A stretch of DNA of 64,000 nt, taken from the NCBI GenBank assembly GCA_023381515.1, contig JAMCQI010000019.1:16001-80000 (forward strand). Reading direction: 5' to 3'. This DNA comes from Chloroflexota bacterium (lineage in GTDB: Bacteria > Chloroflexota > Anaerolineae > UBA4142). This document shows, in pieces, positions 51,589 to 60,200 of the stretch. The notes under the pieces were generated by a model. The model was given only the letters and a program-made list of their open reading frames with translations, was not told where the DNA came from and made no database searches. Position 1 is the stretch's first letter. Each line of letters opens with the position of its first letter. Made by a program: the position numbers and the translations under genes.

Positions 51589-52725
51589 ATGTCCATCACC
51601 TTTGATCTCTCGCCCGCCGTGCACCGCCACGCGGGGCTCGGGCGCTATGCGCAGAGCCTTCTCACCGCGTTGACGCGCATCGACTCCGAGAACCATTACC
51701 GGGTCCTTTTTAACCAGGCGGGGCCCGGCGAATCCGTGCCCGCGCCGCTCGATGCCCTACCGCGCACCGTGATCCCCTTGGGCGCCAAGCCGTGGCGCAT
51801 GAGCGTCCTCCTCGCGGATCGGACCCATCTGCCGATGGACCATTGGGTTCCAGAGACCGACCTCTTTCATGCGACTGATCATCTCCTCCCGACCTTTCGC
51901 CGGGCCGCCACCGTCTTTACCCTCCACGATCTCATCTTCCACTTTTTCCCGGAATATCACCTTCCGCTCAATCGCTGGTTCTTGCGGCTCATGCTGCCGC
52001 GCTTTTTGAGACGCGCGGATGCCGTCATCGCCGTTTCGGAGAGTACCAAGCGCGACGCGATGTGCGTGTACAATGTTCCAGCCGAAAAGATTACGGTAAT
52101 TTATGAGGGGGTAGATGCGGCATTGCAGCCGGTGACCGACCGCGAGGTGATTGCGAAAGCGCGAGCCACATGGGCCAAGGGCCAACCGTTTGTCCTCCTT
52201 GTCAGCACGGTGGAGCCGCGCAAGAACATCGTCGCTTTGGTGGATGCGCTCCGGCTGCTCAAAGAGCGGGGTTGCCCGCATCGCCTGTTGATCGCGGGGC
52301 GTAAAGGTTGGCTCTTCCAGGGCACCTTCGACCATATCGAGCAGACGGGTATGGAGAGCGAGGTCGATTTCCTGGACTATGTTCCGGAAGCCGAGCTGCG
52401 GGCGTTGTTTGCGGCCTGTGATGCCTTTGTGTATCCGTCCCTCTATGAGGGCTTTGGGCTCCCGCCGCTCGAGGCGATGGCTTGCGGTGCGCCCGTGATT
52501 GCCTCCAACACCTCCAGCTTGCCCGAGATTCTTGGAGATGCTGCGCTCCTCGTCAACCCGCGCAATACCGGGGAGATTGCAGACGCGGTGGAGCGGGTGG
52601 TCACGAGTTCCAATCTGCAGGCGGAGCTGCGGGCGAAGGGGCTGAAGCAGGCGGCCAAATTCTCGTGGGAGCGTGCCGCCCGCGAAACGCTCGCTGTGTA
52701 CCAACGGGTGGGAAAAAAGACTTGA
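51589..52725 (+). CDS. Glycosyltransferase family 4
   Basis: The 378-aa GT4 has SITFDLSPAVHRHAGLGRYAQSLLTAL, TLHDLIFHFFPEYHLPLNRWFLRLML, FVLLVSTVEPRKNIVALVDAL and YEGFGLPPLEAMACGAPVIASN. The start ATG at 51589 lies five bases after the previous stop; ATG 51562 would overlap by 23 bases. Sequence similarity with its two neighbours suggests stepwise duplication. Confidence 0.92.
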   Translation: MSITFDLSPAVHRHAGLGRYAQSLLTALTRIDSENHYRVLFNQAGPGESVPAPLDALPRTVIPLGAKPWRMSVLLADRTHLPMDHWVPETDLFHATDHLLPTFRRAATVFTLHDLIFHFFPEYHLPLNRWFLRLMLPRFLRRADAVIAVSESTKRDAMCVYNVPAEKITVIYEGVDAALQPVTDREVIAKARATWAKGQPFVLLVSTVEPRKNIVALVDALRLLKERGCPHRLLIAGRKGWLFQGTFDHIEQTGMESEVDFLDYVPEAELRALFAACDAFVYPSLYEGFGLPPLEAMACGAPVIASNTSSLPEILGDAALLVNPRNTGEIADAVERVVTSSNLQAELRAKGLKQAAKFSWERAARETLAVYQRVGKKT

Positions 52726-53864
52726 ACAGCGAGACAAGCATTCTGATCGATGCCCGTTACATCCAGGACCATTTTCCCGGCATCGGGCGTTACACGTATC
52801 ATCTGATCGAGGCCCTCGCCCGGATTGCGCCTGAAGAGACCTTTACGGCGCTGTACAACCCCGCCCTCCCCAACACGCGCTACGACATTGCGACGCTTGC
52901 CCGCTGCCCGAACGTCTTGCTCAAGCAGGTCGACGTCCCGACCATGTCCCTGTCGGAGCAATTCCGGCTGCCGATGAGAAACGCCCGGCTCTTTCATTCG
53001 CCTTATTTTGTCACGCCGTATTTCGTACGCGTTCCCGAGGTCCTGACGCTTTTTGACCTCATCCCTCTGCGTTTCCCTTCGGATGTCCCATCCAGACGGG
53101 CCCGGTTCTTGTTTCGCATGGCGGTTTCGCTCGCCGCTCGAACGGCCGCGCGCATTATTGCTCCCTCAGAGGCGACTCACCACGACCTTGTCGACCTGCT
53201 GCACGTCCCCTCGGCCAAGATCTCGGTTGTGCCGCTCGCCGCGGGCGCACGCTTTTCGCCTCAGCCGAAGCTAGAGATCGAGCGGCTGCGGAACAAGTAC
53301 TCCCTGCCGACAAGATATGTGTTGCATGTCGGCATCAACAAGCCACACAAGAATCTGCAGACGTTGCTTCGGGCGTGGGCTCAGTTGGACGCGCCGGACG
53401 TCACGCTGGTGATTGCCGGCGCGTGGGACAAGAGATATGGGATAGAGCAGGGGGCTACGGGACCAGCCGGCGAGCAGGAGGGTAGCGGACGAGTCAAATG
53501 GATCCACGATGTGTGGGAGGGAGACTTGCCGAGGCTTTATGCGGGGGCGACGGCGTTTGTAATGCCCTCACTCTACGAGGGGTTTGGCCTACCAGTCCTC
53601 GAGGCGATGGCATGCGGCGTCCCTGTCGTCGCATCGAATGCGAGCAGCCTCCCCGATGTCGTCGGCGACGCCGGTCTCCTTTTTCCCCCGACGGATGCAG
53701 ATGCCCTTTCGTCCCAGCTCGCGCGTCTGCTTCAAGACGCCGCTTGTCGCGACGACCTGAGGGGCAAATCCCTTGCCCGCGCCGCCCAGTTCTCCTGGGA
53801 CCGCACCGCCCGTGACACGCTCGCCGTCTACGAGCGAGTACGACGCGAGGCAGGTGACAAGTGA
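52722..53864 (+). CDS. Glycosyltransferase family 4
   Basis: The 380-aa GT4 has ILIDARYIQDHFPGIGRYTYHLIEALA, VLTLFDLIPLRFPSDV, YVLHVGINKPHKNLQTLLRAWA and LYEGFGLPVLEAMACGVPVVASN. The start is TTG at 52722, overlapping the previous stop (TTGA); an 80-residue extension upstream in frame is a shadow of the preceding gene. A Gly/Gln-rich insertion (GIEQGATGPAGEQEGSGRV) sits in the donor lobe. A repeat follows the stop. Confidence 0.88.
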   Translation: MNSETSILIDARYIQDHFPGIGRYTYHLIEALARIAPEETFTALYNPALPNTRYDIATLARCPNVLLKQVDVPTMSLSEQFRLPMRNARLFHSPYFVTPYFVRVPEVLTLFDLIPLRFPSDVPSRRARFLFRMAVSLAARTAARIIAPSEATHHDLVDLLHVPSAKISVVPLAAGARFSPQPKLEIERLRNKYSLPTRYVLHVGINKPHKNLQTLLRAWAQLDAPDVTLVIAGAWDKRYGIEQGATGPAGEQEGSGRVKWIHDVWEGDLPRLYAGATAFVMPSLYEGFGLPVLEAMACGVPVVASNASSLPDVVGDAGLLFPPTDADALSSQLARLLQDAACRDDLRGKSLARAAQFSWDRTARDTLAVYERVRREAGDK

Positions 53865-53896
53865 CGCGTGACAAGGACCGAGGTAGGCGCCTCGTC

Positions 53897-53982
53897 ATGC
53901 CTCACGCCTCACTCGTCACGCCTTACGTTTTACGCTTGACGCTTTATTCCTGTCACCTGTCACTTGCCACTTGTCACTTCCC
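53897..53982. repeat. CTCACGCCTCACTCG-type short-period repeat
   Basis: Imperfect units CTCACGCCTCACTCG, TCACGCCTTACGTTTTACGC, TTGACGC and TGTCACCTGTCACTTG fill the gap between two GT4 genes. Same style as 20.05, 32.31 and 39.9 kb. Confidence 0.6.
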
Positions 53983-54003
53983 TTGGCATATTGGCTCATT
54001 GAC

Positions 54004-55269
54004 ATGAACATCCTCCACGTATACAAAGACTACTATCCCGTCGTCGGGGGAATAGAGAATCACATCCGCGGCCTAGCCGAACGCGAGGCGGCTCGCGGGC
54101 ACTCTGTCTCCGTCCTCGTCAACAGCCTCGACGGGCACACCCATGTCGAGGACATCGGCGGTGTCCGCGTCCTATTCGCCGCCCGCTGGGCCACGCTCTC
54201 CTCAACTCCCATTGGACTCGAACTGCCGCGCCTCCTCGGCCGCGAAAGGCCGAATATCGCCCATTTGCATTTTCCGTATCCGTGGGGCGAAATCGCCGGC
54301 TACCTATTCGGACACGCGCAGCGGATGGTCGTTACGTACCATAGCGATATCATTCGGCAGATCTATACACGTGCGCTGTATCGACCGCTCATGTGGCGCA
54401 TCCTCAAACGCGCGGATCGCATCATTGCCACCAGTCCGAATTACGTGACCTCATCGCCGGTACTCGACCAGCTCAAGGCCAAGTGCGTCGTCATTCCACT
54501 CGGAATTGACCCCCGGCCGTTCGAGCAGCGTGATCTTGAAATGGTGGACCAGATTCGGGCGGGCGCGCTGCTGTCTTCAGGTTCTCCCTCTCCTCCTGGT
54601 AGAGCGGGTCGGAGGGAGAGCGCGGGGCACATTCAGACGGGTGCACCGTCGTCTGCGTCTTCCCCCTCTCCCAGTGGGAGAGGGGGCCAGGGGGAGAGGT
54701 CCGCCAGAGCAAGTGCGCTCCTCCTCTTTGTCGGCCAGCTGCGCTACTACAAGGGGCTGGATCATTTGCTCCGGGCGATGTGCGAGCTGCCCATGGCGCG
54801 TCTGATCGTCATCGGCAGTGGGCCGATGGAACGAGCCTGGCGCGCGCTGGTTGCCAGCCTCGGACTACAGGATCGCGTGAGTTTTCTCGGGGCCATTTCG
54901 AACTCTGAACTGCCCGCCTACTACGCCGCCGCCGATCTCTTCGTCCTTCCGGCTGACGAGCGCAGCGAGGCTTTCGGTCTCGTTCAGCTTGAGGCGATGG
55001 CGGCTGCCCGCCCGGTAGTAAGCACGGCCCTCGGCACAGGCACGAGCTTTGTGAATCTGGACGGTGTAACCGGTCGTGTCGTTCCCCCGGCCGACCCCCA
55101 CGCCCTTGCGAGTGCGATTCTAGAATTGATGCAAGATCCTGACGGACGCGCGCGCATGGGTGCGGCCGGGCGAGCACGCGTCCACCAAGAGTTTACGCTC
55201 GACCTCATGACGGACCGCGTGCTCGCCTTGTATGAACAACTCCTGTCGTCACGTCAGGGCGATACGTAG
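54004..55269 (+). CDS. Glycosyltransferase family 4 with an in-frame repeat insertion
   Basis: The 421-aa GT4 has NILHVYKDYYPVVGGIENHIRGLAERE, AHLHFPYPWGEIAGYLFG, IIATSPNYVTSSPVL and, in the donor lobe, LLFVGQLRYYKGLDHLLRAM, ending SEAFGLVQLEAMAAARPVVST. Between VDQIRA and ALLLFVG, about 50 extra residues (Ser/Pro/Gly/Arg-rich) are encoded by 54562-54717, two copies of a palindromic CCCTC/GAGGG element. The insertion keeps frame and lies in the inter-lobe linker, so the enzyme may still work. The gene ends overlap the convergent RIO gene by 16 bases. Confidence 0.88.
   Translation: MNILHVYKDYYPVVGGIENHIRGLAEREAARGHSVSVLVNSLDGHTHVEDIGGVRVLFAARWATLSSTPIGLELPRLLGRERPNIAHLHFPYPWGEIAGYLFGHAQRMVVTYHSDIIRQIYTRALYRPLMWRILKRADRIIATSPNYVTSSPVLDQLKAKCVVIPLGIDPRPFEQRDLEMVDQIRAGALLSSGSPSPPGRAGRRESAGHIQTGAPSSASSPSPSGRGGQGERSARASALLLFVGQLRYYKGLDHLLRAMCELPMARLIVIGSGPMERAWRALVASLGLQDRVSFLGAISNSELPAYYAAADLFVLPADERSEAFGLVQLEAMAAARPVVSTALGTGTSFVNLDGVTGRVVPPADPHALASAILELMQDPDGRARMGAAGRARVHQEFTLDLMTDRVLALYEQLLSSRQGDT
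54562..54717 (+). repeat. Two tandem copies of a palindromic GC-rich element inside a GT4 gene
   Basis: The second copy has CCCCCTCTCCC, a short loop, GGGAGAGGGGG, CCAGGGGGAGAGG (54661-54698). The first, more degenerate copy has CTCCCTCTCCT and GGAGGGAGAG (54582-54621). Spacing between matching points is about 77 bp. A related element on the other strand lies at 25084-25130. Confidence 0.65.
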
Positions 55270-56273
55270 CGGCGCCACAAGGACCGGGCCACCTCGCCCG
55301 CATCCAGCGGCAAGCCGTGCGGCCGAAAATAGTCGCCTAGCCTTTGAAGGTCCCGCTCGAGCATGCGAAATGCGTGTGGATTGACGAGCGGGTTGACCGC
55401 TTGCGGCAAGTCGATGATCTTGATGTCCCCTCGCCAGTAAAGGACGTTATAGGCCGAGAGGTCGGCATGGATGCATTGATGCGCCAGCATCAACTCCACG
55501 TTGTGCTTGAGACGTTCGAACAACTCACGCGCTTCCGATGGCGTCAGCCGCACCCGGTTGAGCGTCGATGCCGGTGCTTGCTCGTCGCCCACATAGCTCA
55601 TGAGCATGGCATTGTCGCCTGAGGCGATCGGGCGCGGCACATCGGCGCCCGCCTCAAAGAGCCGCCGCAGCGTCGTGAACTCGTTTGACAGCCATTCCGT
55701 GTGCAGCACCTCTTTTCCATAGCTCGTCCTCTTCTTGACCGCCAGGTGCCGGCGCCGATCGCGCGCTTCCTTTCCTTCCTCGTCCACCAGTTCTCTTCCC
55801 AGCCGGTAAGCCGCATCATTCCGCAGATTACGCAGCATGCGCGGCCGGTAGACCTTTGCCGCGATCAGGTCCAGGCCCGTCGAAGGATGTGCGCGGCACA
55901 GGTAAACGTTCGCCTCTTTGCCGCTCTTAATCAGCCGCAGGACGTCTGTGATCAGGTAATCTGCGTAGAATGGCCCCAGGAAGGGAATGAACCATGCCAG
56001 CTCATGGCGCGAGGACGTAAACGTCGGCTTGAACGATTGCGGCGTATTGTCAGCCATCTGGACAAACTCGTCGGGCGCCGCTTTGTGTTCCTGCTTGCGC
56101 CGGCGAGTTCTCGTCTTGTCGCGAGCTTTGACCGGATACTTGTCTGCGATGGCCTCAAACTCATCCGATTCATCACCGGTTGAGTCATAATCATTCACTT
56201 GATAATCATAGTCTTCTGGTTCTGGATCGAAATCCATCGTCGGGTCTCCGTAGGTAGAGTCGTAATTGAACAA
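55254..56273 (-). CDS. RIO1-like atypical Ser/Thr kinase
   Basis: The frame from TTG 56273 gives 339 aa. After an acidic N-terminus (EPEDYDYQVNDYDSTGDESDEF) it has the RIO kinase core: KSGKEANVYLC, K140 in IAAKVYR, D271 in CIHADLSAYNVLYW and D288 in KIIDLPQAV. RIO kinases act on rRNA processing in eukaryotes; bacterial roles are unclear. The start is uncertain: the best Shine-Dalgarno (GGGAGG) serves an ATG at 56313 that is out of frame by one base. The upstream 350 bases hold a promoter, a small ORF and an attenuator-like set of hairpins. Confidence 0.85.
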   Translation of the reverse strand: MFNYDSTYGDPTMDFDPEPEDYDYQVNDYDSTGDESDEFEAIADKYPVKARDKTRTRRRKQEHKAAPDEFVQMADNTPQSFKPTFTSSRHELAWFIPFLGPFYADYLITDVLRLIKSGKEANVYLCRAHPSTGLDLIAAKVYRPRMLRNLRNDAAYRLGRELVDEEGKEARDRRRHLAVKKRTSYGKEVLHTEWLSNEFTTLRRLFEAGADVPRPIASGDNAMLMSYVGDEQAPASTLNRVRLTPSEARELFERLKHNVELMLAHQCIHADLSAYNVLYWRGDIKIIDLPQAVNPLVNPHAFRMLERDLQRLGDYFRPHGLPLDAGEVARSLWRRYVSP

Positions 56274-56313
56274 GGATTGTTGAATTGCTGGCAGAGTTTC
56301 TGACCGTTTGCAT
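56206..56313 (-). CDS. Short ORF overlapping the RIO start, +1 out of frame
   Basis: ATG 56313 follows GGGAGGTGACT and encodes 35 residues (MQTVRNSASNSTILVQL and on) ending 67 bases inside the RIO gene. If one A were removed from the AAA at the fourth to sixth positions, the reading would become MQRSETLPAIQQSLFNYDST and continue into the RIO kinase. So it is either a translationally coupled leader ORF, a frameshift site, or a sequencing or mutational indel at the true RIO start. Confidence 0.4.
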   Translation of the reverse strand: MQTVRNSASNSTILVQLRLYLRRPDDGFRSRTRRL

Positions 56314-56360
56314 AGTCACCTCCCGGCCATTCGTCGGCCGGACGAATAGCGCCTGTTGGG

Positions 56361-56400
56361 GAATAGAAAAGGCCACGGAGCGCGCGAGCGCGTGTGGCCT
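56361..56400 (-). terminator. Intrinsic terminator in the RIO leader
   Basis: On the minus strand AGGCCAC/GTGGCCT encloses a GCGC-rich loop and is followed by TTTTCT. Its 5' arm GGCCACA can instead pair with TGTGGCC of the preceding hairpin. Confidence 0.65.
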
Positions 56401-56408
56401 AAAGAAAT

Positions 56409-56435
56409 GGCCACAGGTAGGGTGTACCTGTGACC
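56409..56435 (-). promoter_or_regulatory. Upstream hairpin competing with the antiterminator
   Basis: An 11-pair stem GGTCACAGGTA/TACCTGTGGCC (one G-U) with a five-base loop. Its 3' arm TGTGGCC is complementary to GGCCACA of the terminator, giving a third, mutually exclusive structure. Confidence 0.55.
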
Positions 56436-56514
56436 ACATACCCGCTTCAAGGACGGTCGAGCGAAAGGATCCTTGTGGGAGCTATCGCGAACCTGACACC
56501 GGCAGAGCTAGATA

Positions 56515-56595
56515 CTACCGCCCAGGCCCGGCTCTGGCGACGAGGCACACTCTCTCATATGCTTTTGCCTTTGAGTAATTGACCCGCACCGACAT
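56515..56595 (-). CDS. Leader peptide-like small ORF upstream of RIO
   Basis: ATG 56595 is preceded by AAAGGAGG, the strongest ribosome-binding site in this region, and encodes 26 residues (MSVRVNYSKAKAYERV and on to GPGR) ending at TAG. It starts about 25 bases after the predicted transcription start and lies before the competing hairpins. Size and place are those of an attenuator leader peptide. No run of one amino acid is visible, though Arg, Ala and Val are frequent. Confidence 0.5.
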   Translation of the reverse strand: MSVRVNYSKAKAYERVCLVARAGPGR

Positions 56596-56626
56596 GTGTG
56601 CCTCCTTTCACCTCAAAGATGAGCCG

Positions 56627-56655
56627 AGTTTAGCACGACCTGGCGGAGGTGTCAA
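56627..56655 (-). promoter_or_regulatory. Promoter of the RIO leader
   Basis: On the minus strand TTGACA (56650-56655), 17-bp spacer, TAAACT (56627-56632). Predicted start near 56620. Confidence 0.7.
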
Positions 56656-56694
56656 GCCATGCTATCATCCCCCTGTCCCAATTGCCCAAGCTGT

Positions 56695-56702
56695 GGTATC
56701 AT
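56695..56702 (+). promoter_or_regulatory. Possible extended -10 of sixA
   Basis: TGGTATCAT-like extended -10 (TATCAT 56697-56702), about 33 bases before the ATG and divergent from the RIO leader promoter. No clear -35. Confidence 0.4.
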
Positions 56703-56734
56703 TCCGGACCGAAACCATTGAAAGGATCTATACC

Positions 56735-57211
56735 ATGAAGCTCTATTTCGTCCGCCACGGCCTCGCCGGTCACAGCAGCCAATGGCCGGGAGATGACGCC
56801 AACCGTCCGCTTACGAAAAAAGGGAAAAAGCGTATGGAAGAGGAGGCCGTCACTCTCGACAAGCTCGGCTTGAAGTCGGATCTCATACTCACCAGCCCTC
56901 TCCTACGCGCTTGCCAGACGGCAGAGATCGTTGCCGGACAGTTGAAAAAGGCCAAGGTGGTCGAAGACGAGCGCCTGGCGCCGGGCTTTAATATCGACAA
57001 GCTGGGCGAAATCCTGCGCGAGCACTCTCAAGCCAAAGCGCTGATGCTCGTCGGCCACGAGCCCGATTTCGGCGAGACCATCGGGCGCCTCATCGGCGGT
57101 GGCGAAATTCTGCCCAAGAAAGGGAGCCTCGTCTACGTCGACGTGCCGGATCCGGCCGTTCTCAAAGGAGAGCTCGTCTGGCTGATTCCGCCCAAACTGC
57201 TTGCCCCCTGA
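56735..57211 (+). CDS. sixA: SixA-like phosphohistidine phosphatase
   Basis: The 158-aa histidine phosphatase has the catalytic RHG at residues 7-9 (KLYFVRHGLAGHSSQWPGDDANRPLTKKGKKRM), TSPLLRACQTAEIV and the second His in MLVGHEPDFGETI. This size and the short form without extra domains match SixA, which dephosphorylates phosphohistidine on phosphotransferase proteins. The ATG at 56735 has AAAGGA upstream; the longer frame from 56579 overlaps the RIO leader and is rejected. Confidence 0.88.
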   Translation: MKLYFVRHGLAGHSSQWPGDDANRPLTKKGKKRMEEEAVTLDKLGLKSDLILTSPLLRACQTAEIVAGQLKKAKVVEDERLAPGFNIDKLGEILREHSQAKALMLVGHEPDFGETIGRLIGGGEILPKKGSLVYVDVPDPAVLKGELVWLIPPKLLAP

Positions 57212-57219
57212 ATGGAAAT

Positions 57220-57248
57220 TTGATATTTTCCATCGCCTGATGTAAGAT
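57220..57248 (+). promoter_or_regulatory. Leaderless promoter of the O-antigen ligase gene
   Basis: TTGATA (57220-57225), 17-bp spacer, TAAGAT (57243-57248). The ATG is seven bases after the -10. Confidence 0.65.
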
Positions 57249-57255
57249 ACGCCCG

Positions 57256-60200
57256 ATGTTAACGCGTCTAGCTGTTTTGTGCGATCGCTTACTGGAAGCA
57301 GGCTGGTTGGCGGCGCTGATCGTAGCACCGCTTTTCTTTAACGTTTATTCCAGCCGCGTCTTTGAACCGGACAAGATTACTCTCGTCCGAGCGGTCGCGC
57401 TCGTGATGATCGGAGCCTGGATCGTCAAGCAACTCGAGGTGGGTTTCGGAGCGCGGAGTGAAGACAACGGGAGGAACTTGCAGTTTCCCCGGATCGTTGA
57501 GCGCTTGAAACAGGTCCCCCGAGAAAACCCCCTCGCCCTCCCCACGCTCGCCGTTGTTGTCGTCTACATCATCTCGACCGTTTTTTCGGTTGTTCCCGCC
57601 GTCAGTTTCTGGGGATCGTATCAGCGACTCGAAGGTACCGATACCACCTTCTCGTACATCGCGATCTTCCTGATCGCCGCGAGCACCTTGCGGTCTCGTG
57701 CCCAACTCAATCGCGTCGTCAATACAGTACTCGTCGTCAGCTTTCCCATTGCCTTTTACGGTCTGATTCAGCATTTCAAGCTTGACCCCCTCCCTTGGGG
57801 CGGCGACGTGACCGTGCGGGTCGCCTCCAACATGGGCAACTCGATTTTCCTCGCGGCCTATTTGATCATGGTCGTCCCGTTCGCGCTCGCCCGCTGGATG
57901 GAAACCCTCGCGCGCGTGGCCGGGCCGGCCCCCCTGCGGACCCGCGCCCTCCACTTTGGCGCGGCCGCGCTCGGGCTGCTCGCGCTCGCCGCGGTTTGGG
58001 CTCTCGATCTCTGGCTCGGCGTCGCCTTGGCGCTCGCCTTCTTGCTGCTCGCCGCCCTCTTTGCATGGCGCGTCGGCGCGAGCTCGCGGGACAGCTTGCT
58101 CGTTGCCGTCTATACGATCATCCTCGCGGCCGAGTTGGTGGCCATTCTGTTCACCCAGAGCCGCGGCCCGTGGCTCGGCATGGCGGCCGGCCTGTTCGCG
58201 TTTGCCGTCCTCTACGCCTTGGTCCGCGGAGCCCGGCAGGTGGTCGTCGGCGCGATTGGCTTGGCGATGATCGGTGCCGCCTTTCTTATCCTCTTCAACA
58301 TACCTTCCTCGCCGCTCGAGCCTCTCAAGCAGGTCCCGTACGTCGGACGCTTGGGCGAGATCCTGGACACCAAGTCGCCGACAGCGCAGGTGCGTGAGCT
58401 GATATGGCAGGGTGCTGTCAAGCTCATCTTGCCGCACGCACCCCTCTGGTCGCCGACGACCGGAAACGACCCCCTGAACGCGATCCGTCCGCTCGTCGGT
58501 TACGGACCCGAGTCCATGTACGTCGTCTACAATCCCTTCTACCCGCCCGCCCTCGGAGACCTTGAGCAGCGCAACGCCTCGCCCGACCGCTCGCATAACG
58601 AGACCTTTGATTCGCTCGTCACGACCGGCCTCCTCGGGTTCGTCGCCTATATCCTCCTGTACATGTCCACCTTCTATTTCGGCCTCAAGTGGCTCGGCAT
58701 GATCAATTCGGACAAGGACCGCAATGGGTTTATCGCGCTCTGGTTAGTGGTGGGCTTTGTCTCGGCGTTTATCTTTGGACTCGTGCGCGGCTGGCACTTT
58801 GTTGGCGTGGCGCTGCCGGCCGGCATGATTCTCGGATTTCTCATCTTTCTCGGGATTGACGCACTTCGCCGTCGAGAGCGCGAGAACCGCCCTGAGGATT
58901 GGCGGGCGCTCTGGATGGCGGCAGTCTTGGCGGCGATCATCGGCCACTTTATCGAAATCAACTTTGGCATTGCCATCGTTTCGACCAATCTGTACTTTTG
59001 GTTCTATGCCGCACTTCTCGTCGTGATAGGCATGAACCGGTTGGCCGAGCCCGTGGCCGTTCCGGCAGTCCCCGCGCCAGAGCCGGCGCGCGTGAGCGCG
59101 GAACCCGAGAGCGTCCGGGCGGCCAAGCGCCGCAAAAAGCGCCGGGAAGCCCCGCGCCCTTCCGGCAAGACGGCCGAGGAGCCCGTGCCCCTCATGCCCG
59201 TCCTTGCCTGGACGGCCATAATGACGCTCATCCTCCTCACGCTCGCCTTTGAATTTGTGAACAACCTCGCCGGGGTCACCAGCGCGCTCCAAGCAGTCCA
59301 GCGTTCTCTCTTCTATTTGCACGACGCTTTCTCTCCGGCCGTCTTTGCCATATTCGCCCTCACCGTCGTGGTCGGCGGGGTAATCGGCTTTGGGGAGGAG
59401 ATGCGGGCCATCCGCTTCGGAAGGAACGGGCTGCTGCTCGCCCTCGCGCTCTTTATCGTCCTTGCCTTTACCGCCTTTGTTTGGTTTGTGCTTTTCATGG
59501 AGAGGGCGCTGACTCAAACGGGCGATCTGACGGATTCCTTCATCGGCATTCTCGGCCAGTACTATATCTTCCTTTTTCTTCTCATCGCCATCCTCGGAGT
59601 GAGTCTCTCTCTCGATCTCCTGCCGCGCGGTGCACTATTCATGCGTTCACCCGCAAACACGCTCGCTGTCCCCATTCTCCTGGTCCTCGCCCTCGGCCTC
59701 ATCTACTTTACCGACTACACCAACGTCTCCGCCGATATTCTCTACAAGGGCGGGAACAGCTATGATAGCGCCGGGGCGTGGAGCCAGAGCATCGCGGTCT
59801 ATGAGCGGGCCCTCACGCTCCAGCCCAATCAGGATTTTTACGAGCTCTTTCTTGGCCGGGCCTATCTGGAAGCCGCGCGGGCGTCGACGGACCCTAACCA
59901 ACAGAATCAGATGCTGAACAAGAGTGAGCAAACGCTCCTCGACGCGCAGAAACTGAATCCGCTCAATACCGATCACACCGCGAACTTGGCGCGCCTCCAT
60001 CGGGTTTGGGCCTCGTTGACCGGCGATCCTGCGCAAAAGACCGCTCAGCTGCAGAAATCGTCCGATTATTATGCTCAGGCCACCCGTCTCAGCCCGAACA
60101 CGGCGTACTTGTACAACGAGTGGAGTCAGACTTTCATGCAGGCCGGCCAAGACCAAAAGGCGCTCACCGCGCTCGAACAGTCTCTCAAACTCGACCCAAA

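Noticed and set aside
56361..56620. The RIO leader as SRP RNA, 6S RNA or tmRNA
   Set aside because: I could not match the conserved SRP loop, the 6S bubble or a tmRNA tag and tRNA-like ends.
57289..58596. 435-aa minus-strand frame opposite the ligase gene
   Set aside because: Composition (Arg/Gly/Glu) is that expected from the complement of membrane helices.
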